In this document: positions 1 to 12,028 of the stretch, in pieces
How positions within the stretch are numbered: position 1 is the stretch's first letter
Layout: the number at the start of each line of letters is the position of its first letter
Assembly: GCF_019649055.1 (NCBI RefSeq)
Contig: NW_026570356.1
Coordinates: forward strand, 124,001 to 188,000
Direction: 5' to 3'
DNA length: 64,000 nucleotides
From: Paramacrobiotus metropolitanus
Taxonomy: Eukaryota; Tardigrada; Eutardigrada; Parachela; Macrobiotidae
The notes under the pieces: model-generated
Told to the model about the DNA's origin: nothing
What the model saw: the letters and a program-made list of their open reading frames with translations, nothing else
The model's database searches: none
Program-made: the position numbers and the translations under genes

Positions 1-703
1 AATCTATCGATGGAACACCGTCAACGTCCTGGACGATGGCGACCGTGTCTGCTACGGACGCGTTGTGGATGTGGCCTGTAACGGCCTACACCTTGATCTT
101 CTCTATCCCAATCACCAGCGCGATTTTTTCCCTTTCTCCAGGATTTTCAAGCATTGTGCTCCGGTTTACCCTCCACCGCTCCTAACTGATCTAGGCGCTG
201 TGTATGCGACAGCGGGTGCCACCATTCCTGTTGAAGTGCTGATGCGTGAAAATGCTTCTGCTCCATGGGTCTGGTTCTCCGCTGAGATAATCAATCTGGT
301 CCAGCATAACGTCCCCCATTCGTCGCCCCATGTGGCCATCGTCCGCTGGGGAGCAAATCTGACCCGAACGGATATTGTGCGCGTTGAGCGCATTCGCTGG
401 AGGGTACCTGCTGCCTGGTTTGCCAACCACGAACGAGATCGCGTCGATGTCCCGTCTCATGATCGATCTACAATCTTGAAGCAGGTCAGCAAAGAGATGT
501 TTCTCCAGCATAGCGTGCCATTACCGAAAAATTGCTGCTTGATCCCGGCGGCCGTTGTTCTGGAAAAAGCCACGGGTACACTGAAATCGTCAGGATGTCG
601 GGAATGGACAGCCTCGTTTGTGGATGTTGTTAATGGGCATTTGGTGTACATTGCGCACAGGACATCCACTGGCCCGTTGAAGCAGCCTACTATGAGCTAT
701 TTG
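1..703 (+). CDS. F-box multidomain protein, N-terminal exon (partial, cut by window edge)
   Basis: Reading frame is open from base 2, so the gene starts outside the window. The 234 codons contain a compact domain with a WNTVNVLDD..DRVCYGRVVDVACNG core and a later SFVDVVNGHLVYI stretch. I recall this N-terminal domain from large uncharacterised tardigrade F-box families; that is recollection, not a search. The exon appears to end at codon TTG followed by gtaata (donor at 704, phase 0). The next compatible acceptor before an F-box is at 12028, also phase 0, so I join it to the exon at 12029. Without splicing the frame hits a stop at 725-727. Function is unknown; an F-box partner would suggest substrate recognition for an SCF ubiquitin ligase. 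Coding status is fairly sure, the join less so. Confidence 0.65.
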
Positions 704-1624
704 GTAATACATTCTAGGTTATGTTAGGAGTGTGTTAATGCCATTACAGTCTGCAGTCAATGGCGAATCTAGGCGGGTTTCTGATGGGGGGGGGGGGGGG
801 GGCAAAGGGCGCATTCTGTTGAAGTTTCGGCGACCTTGGAACGAACAAAATTTTGCAGTGTACCCCCTCCTGCGAATTTTTCTACCTCTTCTCTTAATTA
901 AAGGGGCGGACATGGTTCTCATTCCTCAAGAACCTCCCACCTACCCCTAAACTCGCCACTGATTACAGTTCACTTTGCTAAGGAAAGATTAAGTCATAAC
1001 ATAAATTGGCCGAAGTGGCTATACGCAGGAGTTTCGTACTGCGGTGCTGTACTGCGCATGATACGTTACATAGCAACCTTACCGTACAACCGTACCGTGA
1101 GGCGTGATGTGCAACCGTACCGTACTTGCATGACAACGGGTGCGATGTAGTACACTGGATAACAGCATTGCCTGATGGTATAGTTTTTTTTTACCTTCCC
1201 TGAAATTTGTTTGGCCCCTGGGGGCCGGGGGGTGCGCCCGACGCTTTCTGATGTAATATTAGAATGCACACAAAAAGATTAGATTTTTGACACACCGCAC
1301 ACCGCACCGAATGTGCAGTAGTGAATGATTTTTTTCGTATTTTATTTAAGTCTTTTAATTGCATTTTAAATACTGATAATTATTCAGAGCGTTTAATGTT
1401 GCAGTTTCGGCGGGGGGAGTTTTTATTACCATAGTTACCAAAAGAAATTGGTGTACACTATGCTATATTATAACGCTTGCATTTCTGTGCAGTGTGCACC
1501 TTTTTTCACTCGTAATAGAAAGCTGTTTTTTGCTTCTCCGAAACATTAGCTGCACCACACTACGGTAGCTGTACCGCTTACAAAAGTTGACAAAGCAGAG
1601 AGTTTTGAAATACTCGTATTTTAG

Positions 1625-2190
1625 GTCCCTGCTGCGTGCACGGGAAAACACGGGTGTTGGCTGCGTGCACGGGTGTCTGCGCGGATGTTGGCTGGCGCAC
1701 GGCTTTTTAAATTTGAATCTTTTTACGTTTTCGTGTTGGCTGATTCGATATTTGAGTTTTCTTACTGTGACTTTCAAATAATTCACAGTGCTGCACTAAT
1801 AAGCATTAGTACAGCATTAGTGCGTTTCAATGTACCTTTGCGCTTCTAAAATGCATGGTCTAAGGAACAGTTTAATGGTTTTTTGGAACTCAGAAAACAC
1901 CCATCCCGAGGACATATTTTTCGGTGAAGAGAACACGAACATTTTGTTTCTTGAACGGAACCGGGTACTGGTACTTCTCCGTATTTTTCTTAAAAGATTA
2001 TGAATTTTGTGACACCTTTCTGTAGTAATTTATTTGAAAAAATGCGAAATCAAAGAATATAAAAACGTTAAATCATTATTAAAAAAGTTTTAAATGAATA
2101 AATTTTGATCTAAATATCTGTAAATTACCCGTGCGCGCAGCCAACACCTGTGCGGACTCAAAAAGGTCACCCGTGCACGCAGCCATAATG
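1625..2190. repeat. Inverted-repeat element with GCTGCGTGCACGGG ends
   Basis: CTGCGTGCACGGG and GTGTTGGCTGCGTGCACGGG-like motifs at about 1630-1700 recur as the reverse complement at about 2129-2186. The AT-rich interior has no coding frame. This is likely a degenerate non-autonomous DNA element; no target duplication was identified. Confidence 0.45.
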
Positions 2191-2392
2191 GTAATTTTAA
2201 TATTTGTTCTGTATAGTGTCTCGCGCTTTTTGAGCAACCTTTCGGTTATAGTTTCTCTTTTTAATTTTTACCTATTTAATTTTTTTAAAGGTTTCAATCT
2301 GTATTTTTTATGGTCACTACTATGCTCTAAGAGATTTCCTGGCGCCATAGCACCTAGGTTTAGAATTTTTTAAATCCTCATGAGTGTACTAG

Positions 2393-2395
<3 letters not shown>

Positions 2396-2479
<84 letters not shown>
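2396..2479. repeat. (TA)n microsatellite
   Basis: Uninterrupted TA dinucleotides for about 84 bases. It creates a spurious Ile-Tyr repeat in translation. Confidence 0.98.
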
Positions 2480-2483
<4 letters not shown>

Positions 2484-2984
2484 CTATCGTTTTAATGCAT
2501 ATTTCTCATCAAAATTTAGTTTTAAGAAAGAAAATAAAACTAATGAAAGAAGACAAAATCGCCGCGAAGATTTTGCGACTGTGGTCCGCGAGACGGTTCT
2601 AAAGCCTGATTTTAAGAAGGTATGTGACCCCCGCAGTAATTTATTTCGTTTTCGCTTAACTACGCTGCAAAGTGGCTTTCCTGGCAGGCGCGATTGCCTT
2701 TCTTACAGAACTGCCTGTGATTTAGGGAAAATTTGCTACGTTTTCGTTTTCATTAGATAAGGCGAGGTGGTGTTCAAGAAAGCCAAACGGGGCAACTTGG
2801 AATAGTCAAGATTGCTTGGAAGAACAGCGAGCTGTTTTGCTTCGCATGTTACAAAACGTTTGGATTAAAAAACGTCTGATATTAAAGCAAAACCAGCTTC
2901 TGTACATGCTAAATCATGGTCGGTTTAAAAACGGGTGGGGTGTGGCGCAAATTGTACTATGTAAGGTGGAATGCTGCATTGTTA

Positions 2985-3605
2985 AGGGAAGTGGCCCGGT
3001 ACATGGTACAAAATTCGTGCACTTGCAGGAAGTCTTACACTTTCGCGCACTTCCAAACCCTTTTTTGTTTCGTTATATGACATTTTGTAGGCAGATAATT
3101 TGTATTTTGTATACACTGGCGTGAAAGCCATTTGTGCGCGCAACATGCGGTTTGAGAGTTATGGCTGTCAAAAATTCCAAAAACTTCAAATGCATCTTCA
3201 GATTCCGGTGTACAAAAAGTCATTATAGACCGACCTTTTTCAAATTTTAAAATAAATTTAAAAAATTAAAACAGCATGCCGGAACAGTGGATCGGTGTAA
3301 AAACAATCGATGATAATGATGATGATGATGCTGATAATACATGATAATACATGGCGATGATCCATAATGAACTTTTGATACACTGGAATGCATTTGAAAG
3401 TTGTTGGAATTTTCTAATAGTCATATCTCCCAAATCTGATGCTGCGCGCAGAAACGGCTTTCACGCCAGTGTATATACGTCGTCTGGCTACAGAATGTCA
3501 GAAACCGAAACAAAAATGTGATTGGGAATGCGCGAAATTGAAGGTTTTCGTGCATGTACATTGCACACGAATTTGGTATCATGTACTGAGCCACTTTCCC
3601 TAAAT
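2985..3605. repeat. Foldback element with arms of about 220 bp
   Basis: About 2985-3230 matches the reverse complement of about 3385-3605, including a shared segment reading ACACTGGCGTGAAAGCC. The central loop carries GAT-rich simple sequence. No open frame is conserved between arms. A MITE or inverted duplication is likely. Confidence 0.65.
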
Positions 3606-4392
3606 AAACATGGACAAATAAATTTTTTAGATCGCTATTTAGCATAACGGAAGGCGGAGCCGCAGGCAACGCCAAGCTGTGGCGCGAGCGGAGCAGCAAG
3701 CATGCAGAAAATTTTGGGTAATAGTTCCCGCTTTCGAAAAAGAGTTAAAAGCGAAGAAGGAAACGCAGCGAAATGCTTTTGTTCTTATTTAATTAAAAGT
3801 GTCTGGATGTGATAATCTGTGGTCAAAGCAGAAGAAAAAAAAGCGATAGTAAGTAGAGCAAGTACCGTACTCTGTTGATGTGCTTATTGTTAAACTGATT
3901 ACAAAGGGCACCAGTGGTGTTAGTATTCAATTTGGGATTTTAGTACAAGTAAACTGTCATCGGATAATCTTCGACTCTACAGCTAAAAAAAGGCACAAAT
4001 GACAAAATAAGAGAGGGAGAGCAACTTCTGATAAATTATGGAGTCCATAAGCAACAAGCACACGAAATTTAGATGATTGGATAACTGATCCGGAATAAAA
4101 ATAGATGGGAAACTAATGAAAAAATTTCTCCGCACTAAGGCGCTAAATTTTGCATTTCATTTTCAAGGTCGTATCCACAGCCAGTAGAAGCGATGAGCAA
4201 ATATTCCAGTAGACAATATTATCGTCATCTGTGGACGTTGATACATTGCAAATTCTACGTTTTTACCGTAAAGCTTATACCGTACCTGCAGGCTGCAGTA
4301 ATGAGCTTAATTTATGCACTAGGGTAGGTTATGATTTATCCATCGCATTATTTATTCTGCGCCATTTGCGCGGGGTCTGCTAGTATATATAT

Positions 4393-4434
4393 ACAAGAAA
4401 CAGCCTCGGCTTCGCCTCCGCTTTTCTTGTGGTC
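4393..4434 (+). repeat. 42-bp dispersed hairpin repeat, copy 1
   Basis: Shares the core CCTCGGCTTCGCCTCCGC, flanked by ACAAGAAA and TCTTGTGGTC, with 63587-63628. A related copy lies inverted at 8722-8764. The outer ACAAGA and TCTTGT can pair. Nature unknown. Confidence 0.6.
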
Positions 4435-4688
4435 TCCAGTCTACGGCCGGTTTATTCAAATGATTTCGATCAGCTATTTAGTTAACATCTTATTCCTTCA
4501 ACGAAATAAAATGATCCGAAAATACGCTAAAACGCAGATAGAATAAAAAGTGATTTTATGGCTTTTGTGCACTCAGACGCATTCACTTTCACTCAGAAGG
4601 GAATTTTTGTTAACTTCTTCCTCCCGACCTTGATCGAGTCTACCAGGTACTAAATTTCCTCTAAAGGATGCTTGCAATAGATGTTGGT

Positions 4689-5665
4689 GGTAGTTCGGTC
4701 AATCGTTTACCTAGCGGTCTGTGTCCTCTGGATAGTAGTGGTAGTTCGGTCACTCGTTCACCTAGCGGGCTGTATGCTCTGGACAGCAGCGGTAGTTCGG
4801 TCACTCGGTTAGCTAGCGGGCTGTGTGCTCTGGATAGTAGGGGTAGTTCGGTCATTCGTTTACCCAGCGGGATGTGTGCTCTGGATAGTAGTGGTAGTTC
4901 GGTCACTCGTTCACCTAGCGGGATGTGTGCTCTGGATAGTAGTGGTAGTTCGGTCACTCGTTCACCTAGCGGGCTGTATGCTCTGGACAGCAGCGGTAGT
5001 TCGGTCACTCGGTTAGCTAGCGGGCTGTGTGCTCTGGATAGTAGGGGTAGTTCGGTCATTCGTTTACCCAGCGGGATGTGTGCTCTGGATAGTAGTGGTA
5101 GTTCGGTCACTCGTTCACCTAGCGGGATGTGTGCTCTGGATAGTAGTGGTAGTTCGGTCACTCGTTCACCTAGCGGGCTGTATGCTCTGGACAGCAGCGG
5201 TAGTTCGGTCACTCGGTTAGCTAGCGGGCTGTGTGCTCTGGATAGTAGTGGTAGTTCGGTCATTCGTTTATCTAGCGGGATGTGTGCTCTGGATAGTAGT
5301 GGTAGTTCGGTCACTCGTTCACCTAGCGGGCTGTATGCTCTGGACAGCAGCGGTAGTTCGGTCACTCGGTTAGCTAGCGGGCTGTGTGCTCTGGATAGTA
5401 GTAGTTCGGTCATTCGTTTACCTAGCGGGATGTGTGCTCTGGATAGTAGTGGTAGTTCGGTCACTCGTTCACCTAACGGGCTGTGTGCTCCGGACAGCAG
5501 CGGTAGTTCGGTCACTCGGTTAGCTAGCGGGCTGTGTGCTCTGGATAGTAGTGGTAGTTCGGTCATTCGTTTACCTAGCGGGGTGTGTGCTCACAGCAGC
5601 GGTAGTTCGGTCACTCGGTTAGCTAGCGGGCTGTGTGCTCTGGATAGTAGCGGTAGTTCGGTCAC
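4689..5665 (+). repeat. 51-bp minisatellite, about 19 units, with a 204-bp higher-order period
   Basis: Each unit starts GGTAGTTCGGTCA and is 51 bp (17 codons). Unit types recur in a fixed order, so 4825-5016 and 5029-5220 are near identical, giving a 4 x 51 = 204 bp higher-order repeat. Two units are 48 bp (near 5400 and 5590). Because 51 is a multiple of three, long frames are open on both strands; the plus frame reads as repeats of LDSSGSSVTR.SPSGL. No start context, homology or splice structure supports translation, and it lies inside the proposed F-box intron. Confidence 0.9.
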
Positions 5666-6162
5666 AGCTTGGCTCTGTGAAACTAAAACCGTCTGGCCGG
5701 GTTTGGGAATATGGGCATTCAGAATATGGAAATGGTTTCTGCTGATTCTATACGGGAAAGCTGGGTTCGTGAATCCCTTTTTATTTTTTGTGGTAATAAA
5801 AATCTAGATTGTACAGTACGTACCGTAATATTATTCCGTATTATACGGAATAATTTGCGGACTGTGGATGCTGATTATCATTAAATTTTATCAATCACTG
5901 TCTTTAGTTTTGCTCGGACTGAAATGAAAGGTCAGCCCGTTTGAACGATTACTATGGTCAGTTTCTTTTACAGCTGCCTTCAAATGGCTTTCAACGATAG
6001 TTCTTATTCTTAAGCTCTGTTTTTAAGCGCTTTAAATGTAAACGAAGCCATCCACTAGCAGTATCGTTTGTGCTACTGCTAATTGGCTTTTCTAGTTTTG
6101 TAGAAGTAAAAGTCCAAACCTTTTTGATTGGTTGATCTAAAAAAGGTACCAGTTTAAATTTA

Positions 6163-7450
6163 CTGATTTTTTGCTCCATGCAACAGGACTCTGAAATTGT
6201 TTTCAAGGTCACCTTGAGCTTTCTTCTCTACCGGCACCGGCGTCTCTGCACGGGAGCCGGAGCAGATATTACCAAAACAAAATGCATGTGACACAGTTTC
6301 CAGACATGCTGAATCGAATGGCGTTAGCAGTATTTCGATTAATTTCTTGGTTTGTTCTGACCAGATCGTACGGGGTTTCCGTTGTAATATAGATCTTTAC
6401 CTTGATATTCCAATATTCCATATAATTAAAAATTTCCTCAATAAGGAACCGAGGTAAAACATAAATACGTGCATCTCGTCGCATTACTTTTTGCCCAGAG
6501 ATATTTTTATTCGGCAAAACATCACACTGCGAGACGTTTTGTTGCGATGCTGCTTCGACACTCAGACGTTTCACCACGGGGCCGTTTCGACGAAAGGGCA
6601 TTTCTATACCTGGTGTCTACTGTCTGCAATGGTGTCAGCCGCTGATTAAGTAGCGTATACAGGCACCCCTCTCTGGATCCAGCTGGATGATCTACTTGTA
6701 CACACCGGTAGTGATCTGCAGAAAGCCCGTAGATATATGGATACCCACACCGCTAAAGACATACTGTAGTCTATGTTGTTTGTTAGCCCTGGTTTCTTAG
6801 GTTTTTTAGAATGTATACAGGGTTTCTACTTAAAAAATTCTGTTGTACAATGGTGTATTAAGGTTGCGTGCAGTTGACTACGATAAGAAAATGCATGTTC
6901 CAGTTCTTTCTTTGGTACGAAACGTCTCAACGTTCGTACGTCCCGCGGCAAAAATTAATGTCTTCGTGGCGAAAAGGCGCGCGTCGAAACTGATTGCCGT
7001 GCAATGTCTCAGTTCCAATTGTCCGGGTGCAGAAGAAGAGCTTCCGGAAAACACAGTTATCCTCATTGTCCTCATTATCCTCATTGCCGCATCTGCACCA
7101 GTAAGAACTTACAATTTTTAATTGATTATGTCAGTAAGCTCGATGGTTGTTCAATGGTCGTTGCCATGGAAATACATTCAATTATCAAGGAAATATATAG
7201 ATCTATATTATGATCGGCCGCCCCGTGGAACGGGGCTAGAAAAAACCGCTAAGCAAATTAAAAAACCGATTTCACGATTAAACTCAGCATGTTCGAAAAG
7301 TGTCCCACATGGATTTTTTTTCCAAAGAATATCTTCCCTGAGACCATCGTTCGGATGCCGGTACCGGTACAGACACGAGTTCAAGGTGACCTTGAAAGAC
7401 TTTCTAAAATATTGTTGCGTGGAGCAATTAATATTCCAATACACAGTAGA
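6163..7450. mobile_element. Degenerate DNA element with inverted ends
   Basis: Sequence at about 6163-6240 (TTGCTCCATGCAAC, then TTTCAAGGTCACCTTGA) is matched inverted at about 7370-7430. The interior has a 110-codon minus-strand frame (6269-6601) and other short frames with no family I recognise. It may be the remnant of an autonomous element; no target duplication was found. Confidence 0.4.
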
Positions 7451-7763
7451 CTGAGTAGTGTAGTAAGTAACAAAAATTAAATTTTTTAAAAATAGATTTC
7501 AGGACCGAAAAGTGCAAATTTCGTGAAGTTGTATCACACCGGAAGCCTTTGTAAATTAAAGAGATGTCTGCCGGTGACATTCATAGCCGGGGCCGGCTTT
7601 AGTGTGCTTACCGCATGGGAACTTTTGCTTCCGCGCGTTCTTATGCATAATTACATCGTAAATTTTAAATCGTATAAATTTACAAAGGTATATTTTGAAA
7701 GCAAAATAGTGGAAATCGTTCTAATTCGGTGAAAACGACCTGCATTTACGTACTACTTGCTAC

Positions 7764-8044
7764 CAGACCTGGGCAGTTATGGAAAATGCAACCACCGTTA
7801 GAGTTACGAGTTACAGGTAGCGTGCGAGTTAAGCTACGAGTTGCGCTATTTATGCGAGTAAAACCGAGTTTCGAGTTATACCGCGAGTTACGCTACCATA
7901 GACAATGTATACAAATTTCGGGCGAGTTACGTTAGAGTTACGTTTTCTGGATAGCGAGTTACGCTACAGAGTTACGTTAAAACTCGATAACTCGCAAATA
8001 ACTCGCGTTAAGTTATAGAGTTAAGTTATAACTGCCCAGGTCTG
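7764..8044. mobile_element. hAT-like MITE (281 bp) with 8-bp target duplication
   Basis: Perfect 17-bp terminal inverted repeats CAGACCTGGGCAGTTAT at 7764-7780 and 8028-8044. Flanked on both sides by CTTGCTAC, an 8-bp target site duplication. The 8-bp duplication and CAG ends fit the hAT superfamily. The interior is made of GAGTTACG-type repeats and codes for nothing. Confidence 0.88.
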
Positions 8045-8721
8045 CTTGCTACTCATAGTTAATTATACGTTTGCTTGCAAAATTTGGAAAAGATCGATCG
8101 GATCGTTTGGATTGGATCTACAGAGTATAATGAGACTTTTGTACCCCTCAATTCTTTTTAAGAATTTTAAAGTTTTCGGCACATTTTAAAATTTTCGGCA
8201 CACTTTCGTACATGAGCAGAAGACGAAAACGCATCGTCTGCTCGATGGAAGCGAGTGGAAAACTGCGACTGTCTGATCAAATTACTGTAATCAAAAATTC
8301 TCGGTGCATATGCGCAAAATTGCTGACAAGGGACAAGTGAGTGTATGACCATGAAGCACGACCACCAAAACTACCCCTGGAATGTTTGCTCCTTGTGTGT
8401 GTGCAGTAAGAGACTACTGATCAGGTCAGCAGAACGAACGGAAGGTACGGGAACTGGTGTGAACTGTTCCCAGAAATTAAGACTATGTGAGAACGGAACC
8501 GATACCCCTGCTCACTGCTCAGTGCTTGAGGTGCCAAGTGCACAGAATCACACAAAGGGTCCCACTTTCCACTGACCAAACCTACACAAGAAACGGAAAC
8601 AGACGGAAATAATAAGACTCTTTTAAATTTTTCTTCGCCTCGTTATGCTGCGTTCTAAACTTCTAATAAATAAATCTTGGACAATATATTAAACATTACT
8701 TTTTATATATACATCAAATAG

Positions 8722-8764
8722 ACCACAAGAGCATCTGAGGCGAAGCCGAAGATGACTCTTGTGC
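8722..8764 (-). repeat. Dispersed hairpin repeat, copy 2 (inverted)
   Basis: CACAAGAG at the left pairs with CTCTTGTG at the right, around a core GGCGAAGCCGAAG that is the reverse complement of the core at 4393-4434 and 63587-63628. Confidence 0.55.
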
Positions 8765-9477
8765 CAGGGTTTGCAAACGGCAACGCTAATTAACAATGCG
8801 CGCGGGACAAACTGAAAACAGCGGTGAATTTCGTGCCGACGATTTTCGCGTGGCAAAAATGCCGACGGCGTGCGTATCAGACCATTTCGGCATAAGGATA
8901 TTTCGGGATAAAATACGTCGCCTATTGTTAGCGTACCTATAGTAAGATATTTCGATAAGCAACTGACAAAGCGGCACGTTCTCAAAATAGTTAGTATGCC
9001 TGGTCACTCGCCAGGGGACGGATGGTCAGAGGTTCGCCTTTCAGAAAAATTTTATTTTATTCTGGAGGGAAAATTGGTCCATAATACATTTTTTAAAAAA
9101 ACTTTCAACGGCAACGGTCCAATGGGCATGGTCAACTACAAATTTCATGATTAATACGAGTACTTAATATTGCGTGTGACGTCATTGCCCTAATGCTGTG
9201 CTACAGCCCTGTCGGGCCACGTTGGCAAGTTAAAAAATTCCTCAGTCTCTATTAAAGAAGTCTATAATTTTATTGAACAACGACCTGGACACGGCAGGCA
9301 AGCAGGCCAGTGGCAGGCAGGTGGCAGGTCCCCGGCAGGCAGGTGGCAGGAAATAAGCTGCGCTCGCAGGACAGTAGACGGCAGTAGCTTGGTCACAGTA
9401 AATTTATCGTGTCGAGTCTGTCGACCAGCGCACGTCAGGCCATGCATCACTTACTACAGTACCAACACGTAATTTAT

Positions 9478-10500
9478 TGCTGTGGCACCGCGACATTTCG
9501 CCGCGGACATTTGGCCGTGGGACAATGCGCCGTGGATATTTCGTTTTACGGACAAATCGACGTGAGACATCACGTTTCGGGACTTTTGGTTTAACGGACA
9601 ATACGTCGACAAGGACATTTCGTTTTGGGAAATATGGCCGACGCACGGACAAGTTGCTTTGGGGACTTTCGTTGTATGACAACTAGCCGGGGTACATTTC
9701 GTCGCGGTTTATACGAGTACAGGAAATACGCAAATCCACACAAATTTACAGGCTACAAAAGCTGAAATTATCATAAATCAGTCAGACATAATAAATTTTT
9801 GCAAAGATCTGTAACGTATTTTCCAGAAATCCTCACAATAATCGTAATTCGTAGGCGATTAGCATACAACAATTGCGAGTTCTGGCTTACATTTGCAATT
9901 ATTAACGAAATAATATAAAGCAAAATATTACAAGGCATTAGCAATATTATACTGTTCTACTTACCTTCCTTCAACGTTTCCTTCAACGTTTAATAACCAA
10001 TGTGAAGTGACGTAGCGCACTACAAATTAATACACGGCTGCGTTAACTGGTAGCCAGATTGCGCTTTGTAAAATTGCGTCCGGGTTGTGTTCGCTTGCGG
10101 ATAGAATGTATGCATCCTATTCTTGCCGGGCTAGCAGTAACCCATGTAAACTGTATAGTATTCAAAAACCTGACAGGTCATCCGTCTCAGTAGAAATTAA
10201 TTAAGTTTCTGGCATTTAAGCTTTTCAGACAACTGGATCATTTTAGCAGTGAGATTGGTAATTTTTTGACAAAACCGAAAATATTGAGTTAAATGAGTAA
10301 ATAAAAGCGAACAGAAACGGCGGTTTGGTTTTTGTAACTGTTATCGTCATGACTGTTGTATTTGCGTTTGTATTAAGCATACTGACAGCGATATTACCGT
10401 TGTGAGAGTTTTGCGCCTGATTGTCCCGAAACCAAAATTCCGAAAACGAAATGTCCGCGCGAAGAAAGGTCCGAACGGCCAATGGCCTCGCGTCTGGATG
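9478..10500. repeat. Region bounded by degenerate GGACATTTCG-type repeats
   Basis: 9490-9710 holds many imperfect GGACATTTCG/CGTGGGACA words. 10395-10500 holds similar words in inverted orientation (CGAAATGTCCGCG). The middle is AT-rich and non-coding. It could be a foldback element; ends and target duplication are not defined. Confidence 0.4.
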
Positions 10501-10519
10501 TCCTCGCGTTTGGAAGTTT

Positions 10520-11495
10520 GGAAGTATAAAGTATTGTCAGTACTTACACAAAGTACTAACTTTATGTAAAGTACTGCCTTTTCACCGCTTCATGGATTCC
10601 CGGCATGCGGGAGGTATAAAGTATTAGCAGTACTTTACATAAAGTACTGGCTTTATGTAAAGTACTGACTTTTCACCGATTCACGGATTCACGGCATGCG
10701 GGAGGTATAAAGTATTAGCAGTACTTTACATAAAGTACTGACTCTATGTAAAGTACTGACTTTTCACCGATTCACGGATTCACGGCATGCGGGAAGTACA
10801 AAGTACTGGCACTACTTTGCATAAAGTACTGGCTTTATGTAAAGTACTGACTTTTCACCGATTCACGGATTCACGGCATGCGGGAGGTATAAAGTATTAG
10901 CAGTACTTTACATAAAGTCCTGGCTTTATGTAAAGTACTGACTTTTCACCGATTCACGGATTCACGGCATGCGGGAAGTACGAAGTAGTGGCAGTACTTC
11001 GCATAAAGTACTGGCTTTATGTAAAGTACTGACTTTTCACCGATTCACGGATTCACGGCATGCGGGAGGTATAAAGTATTAGCGGTACTTTACATAAAGT
11101 ACTGGCTTTATGTAAAGTACTGACTTTTCACCGATTCACGGATTCACGGCATGCGGGAGGTATAAAGTATTAGCGGTACTTTACATAAAGTACTGGCTTT
11201 ATGTAAAGTACTGACTTTTCACCGATTCACGGATTCACGGCATGCGGGAGGTATAAAGTATTAGCGGTACTTTACATAAAGTACTGGCTTTATGTAAAGT
11301 ACTGACTTTTCACCGATTCACGGATTCACGGCTTGCGGGAGGTATAAAGTACTGGCACTACTTTGCATAAAGTACTGACTCTATGTAAAGTACTGACTTT
11401 TCACCGATTCACGGATTCACGGCATGCGGGAAGTACAAAGTAGTGGCAGTACTTTGCATAAAGAACTGAATTTTCACCGATTCACGGATACGCAC
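10520..11495 (+). repeat. 91-bp satellite array with an internal hairpin, about 10-11 units
   Basis: Units recur every 91 bp (for example at 10613, 10704, 10795). Each has AGTACTTTACATAAAG, a short loop, then CTTTATGTAAAGTACT, a 16-bp perfect stem, followed by TTCACCGATTCACGG and GGCATGCGGGAGG. Units differ by a few substitutions. The array lies about 0.5 kb upstream of the F-box exon, inside the proposed intron. It is not a CRISPR: there are no unique spacers. Confidence 0.95.
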
Positions 11496-12028
11496 AGGAT
11501 TGTGCAGTACTTCGCACAATCCCGGCATAGTGCGAAGGACTTTAACATGAGGGGCGAAAGTACTTACAGCTAGTTTTGTATGTCGTACTTAGTATAATAA
11601 TAATTATTATAATGTACGATCGTCGTACGTGCAATTCGGGTTCGTACAACTTTTAAATACAAAATTTTGATGTACTAAAGTTTCCTACAATTACAAAACT
11701 CCTGCGCATAGCTTTGACCTAAATTGGCTGACGCATCACATGCATATCATGAAATTTGCGATTAAGCCGTAGCTCATTTCTACGATTTCGGAGTACTTGT
11801 ATAATATCATGTGCGCAAAATTTGAATACGTACCGAAATGCCAGCAGCAATGTCTGCCAGTTGACTACAATAAAAGAGTCAACTTTTGCCTTGTGGTCCC
11901 GTTCCTTTCTCTTGCAGTGGACTGCAAGGCAGATTGCTCTATATACTCCGTGAAATTTAGCGAAATTAACGTTTGTCTTAATATAATCCTCAGATGCTGT
12001 CAGTTCACGAGCTGTTGTTTCTTTGCAG

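Larger units (their letters stand above)
704..12028 (+). other. Proposed 11.3 kb intron of the F-box gene
   Basis: Begins gtaata, ends tttgcag, phase 0 at both sides. It holds the poly-G tract (about 787-802), a TA microsatellite, foldback elements, a 51-bp minisatellite, a hAT-like MITE and a 91-bp satellite, listed separately. The remaining stretches (803-1620, 3606-4392, 5666-6160, 8045-8720, 8765-9477, 11491-12028) show no convincing gene. The open frames there are short and lack recognisable domains. Confidence 0.5.

Noticed and set aside
2380-2760. Frame containing a long Ile-Tyr repeat
   Set aside because: Product of the TA microsatellite; downstream part has no recognisable protein.
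4661-5807. Open frames of 379 codons (plus) and 301 codons (minus) over the minisatellite
   Set aside because: The unit length is a multiple of three, so frames stay open on both strands by construction; no domain, start context or splice evidence.
6190-7395. TCAAGGTCA words resembling nuclear-receptor (FTZ-F1/ERR) sites at about 6193 and 7380
   Set aside because: They belong to the arms of an inverted-repeat element, and there is no nearby gene they would control.
10520-11495. CRISPR-like regular repeats
   Set aside because: Units are contiguous 91-bp copies without unique spacers in eukaryotic DNA; a satellite.
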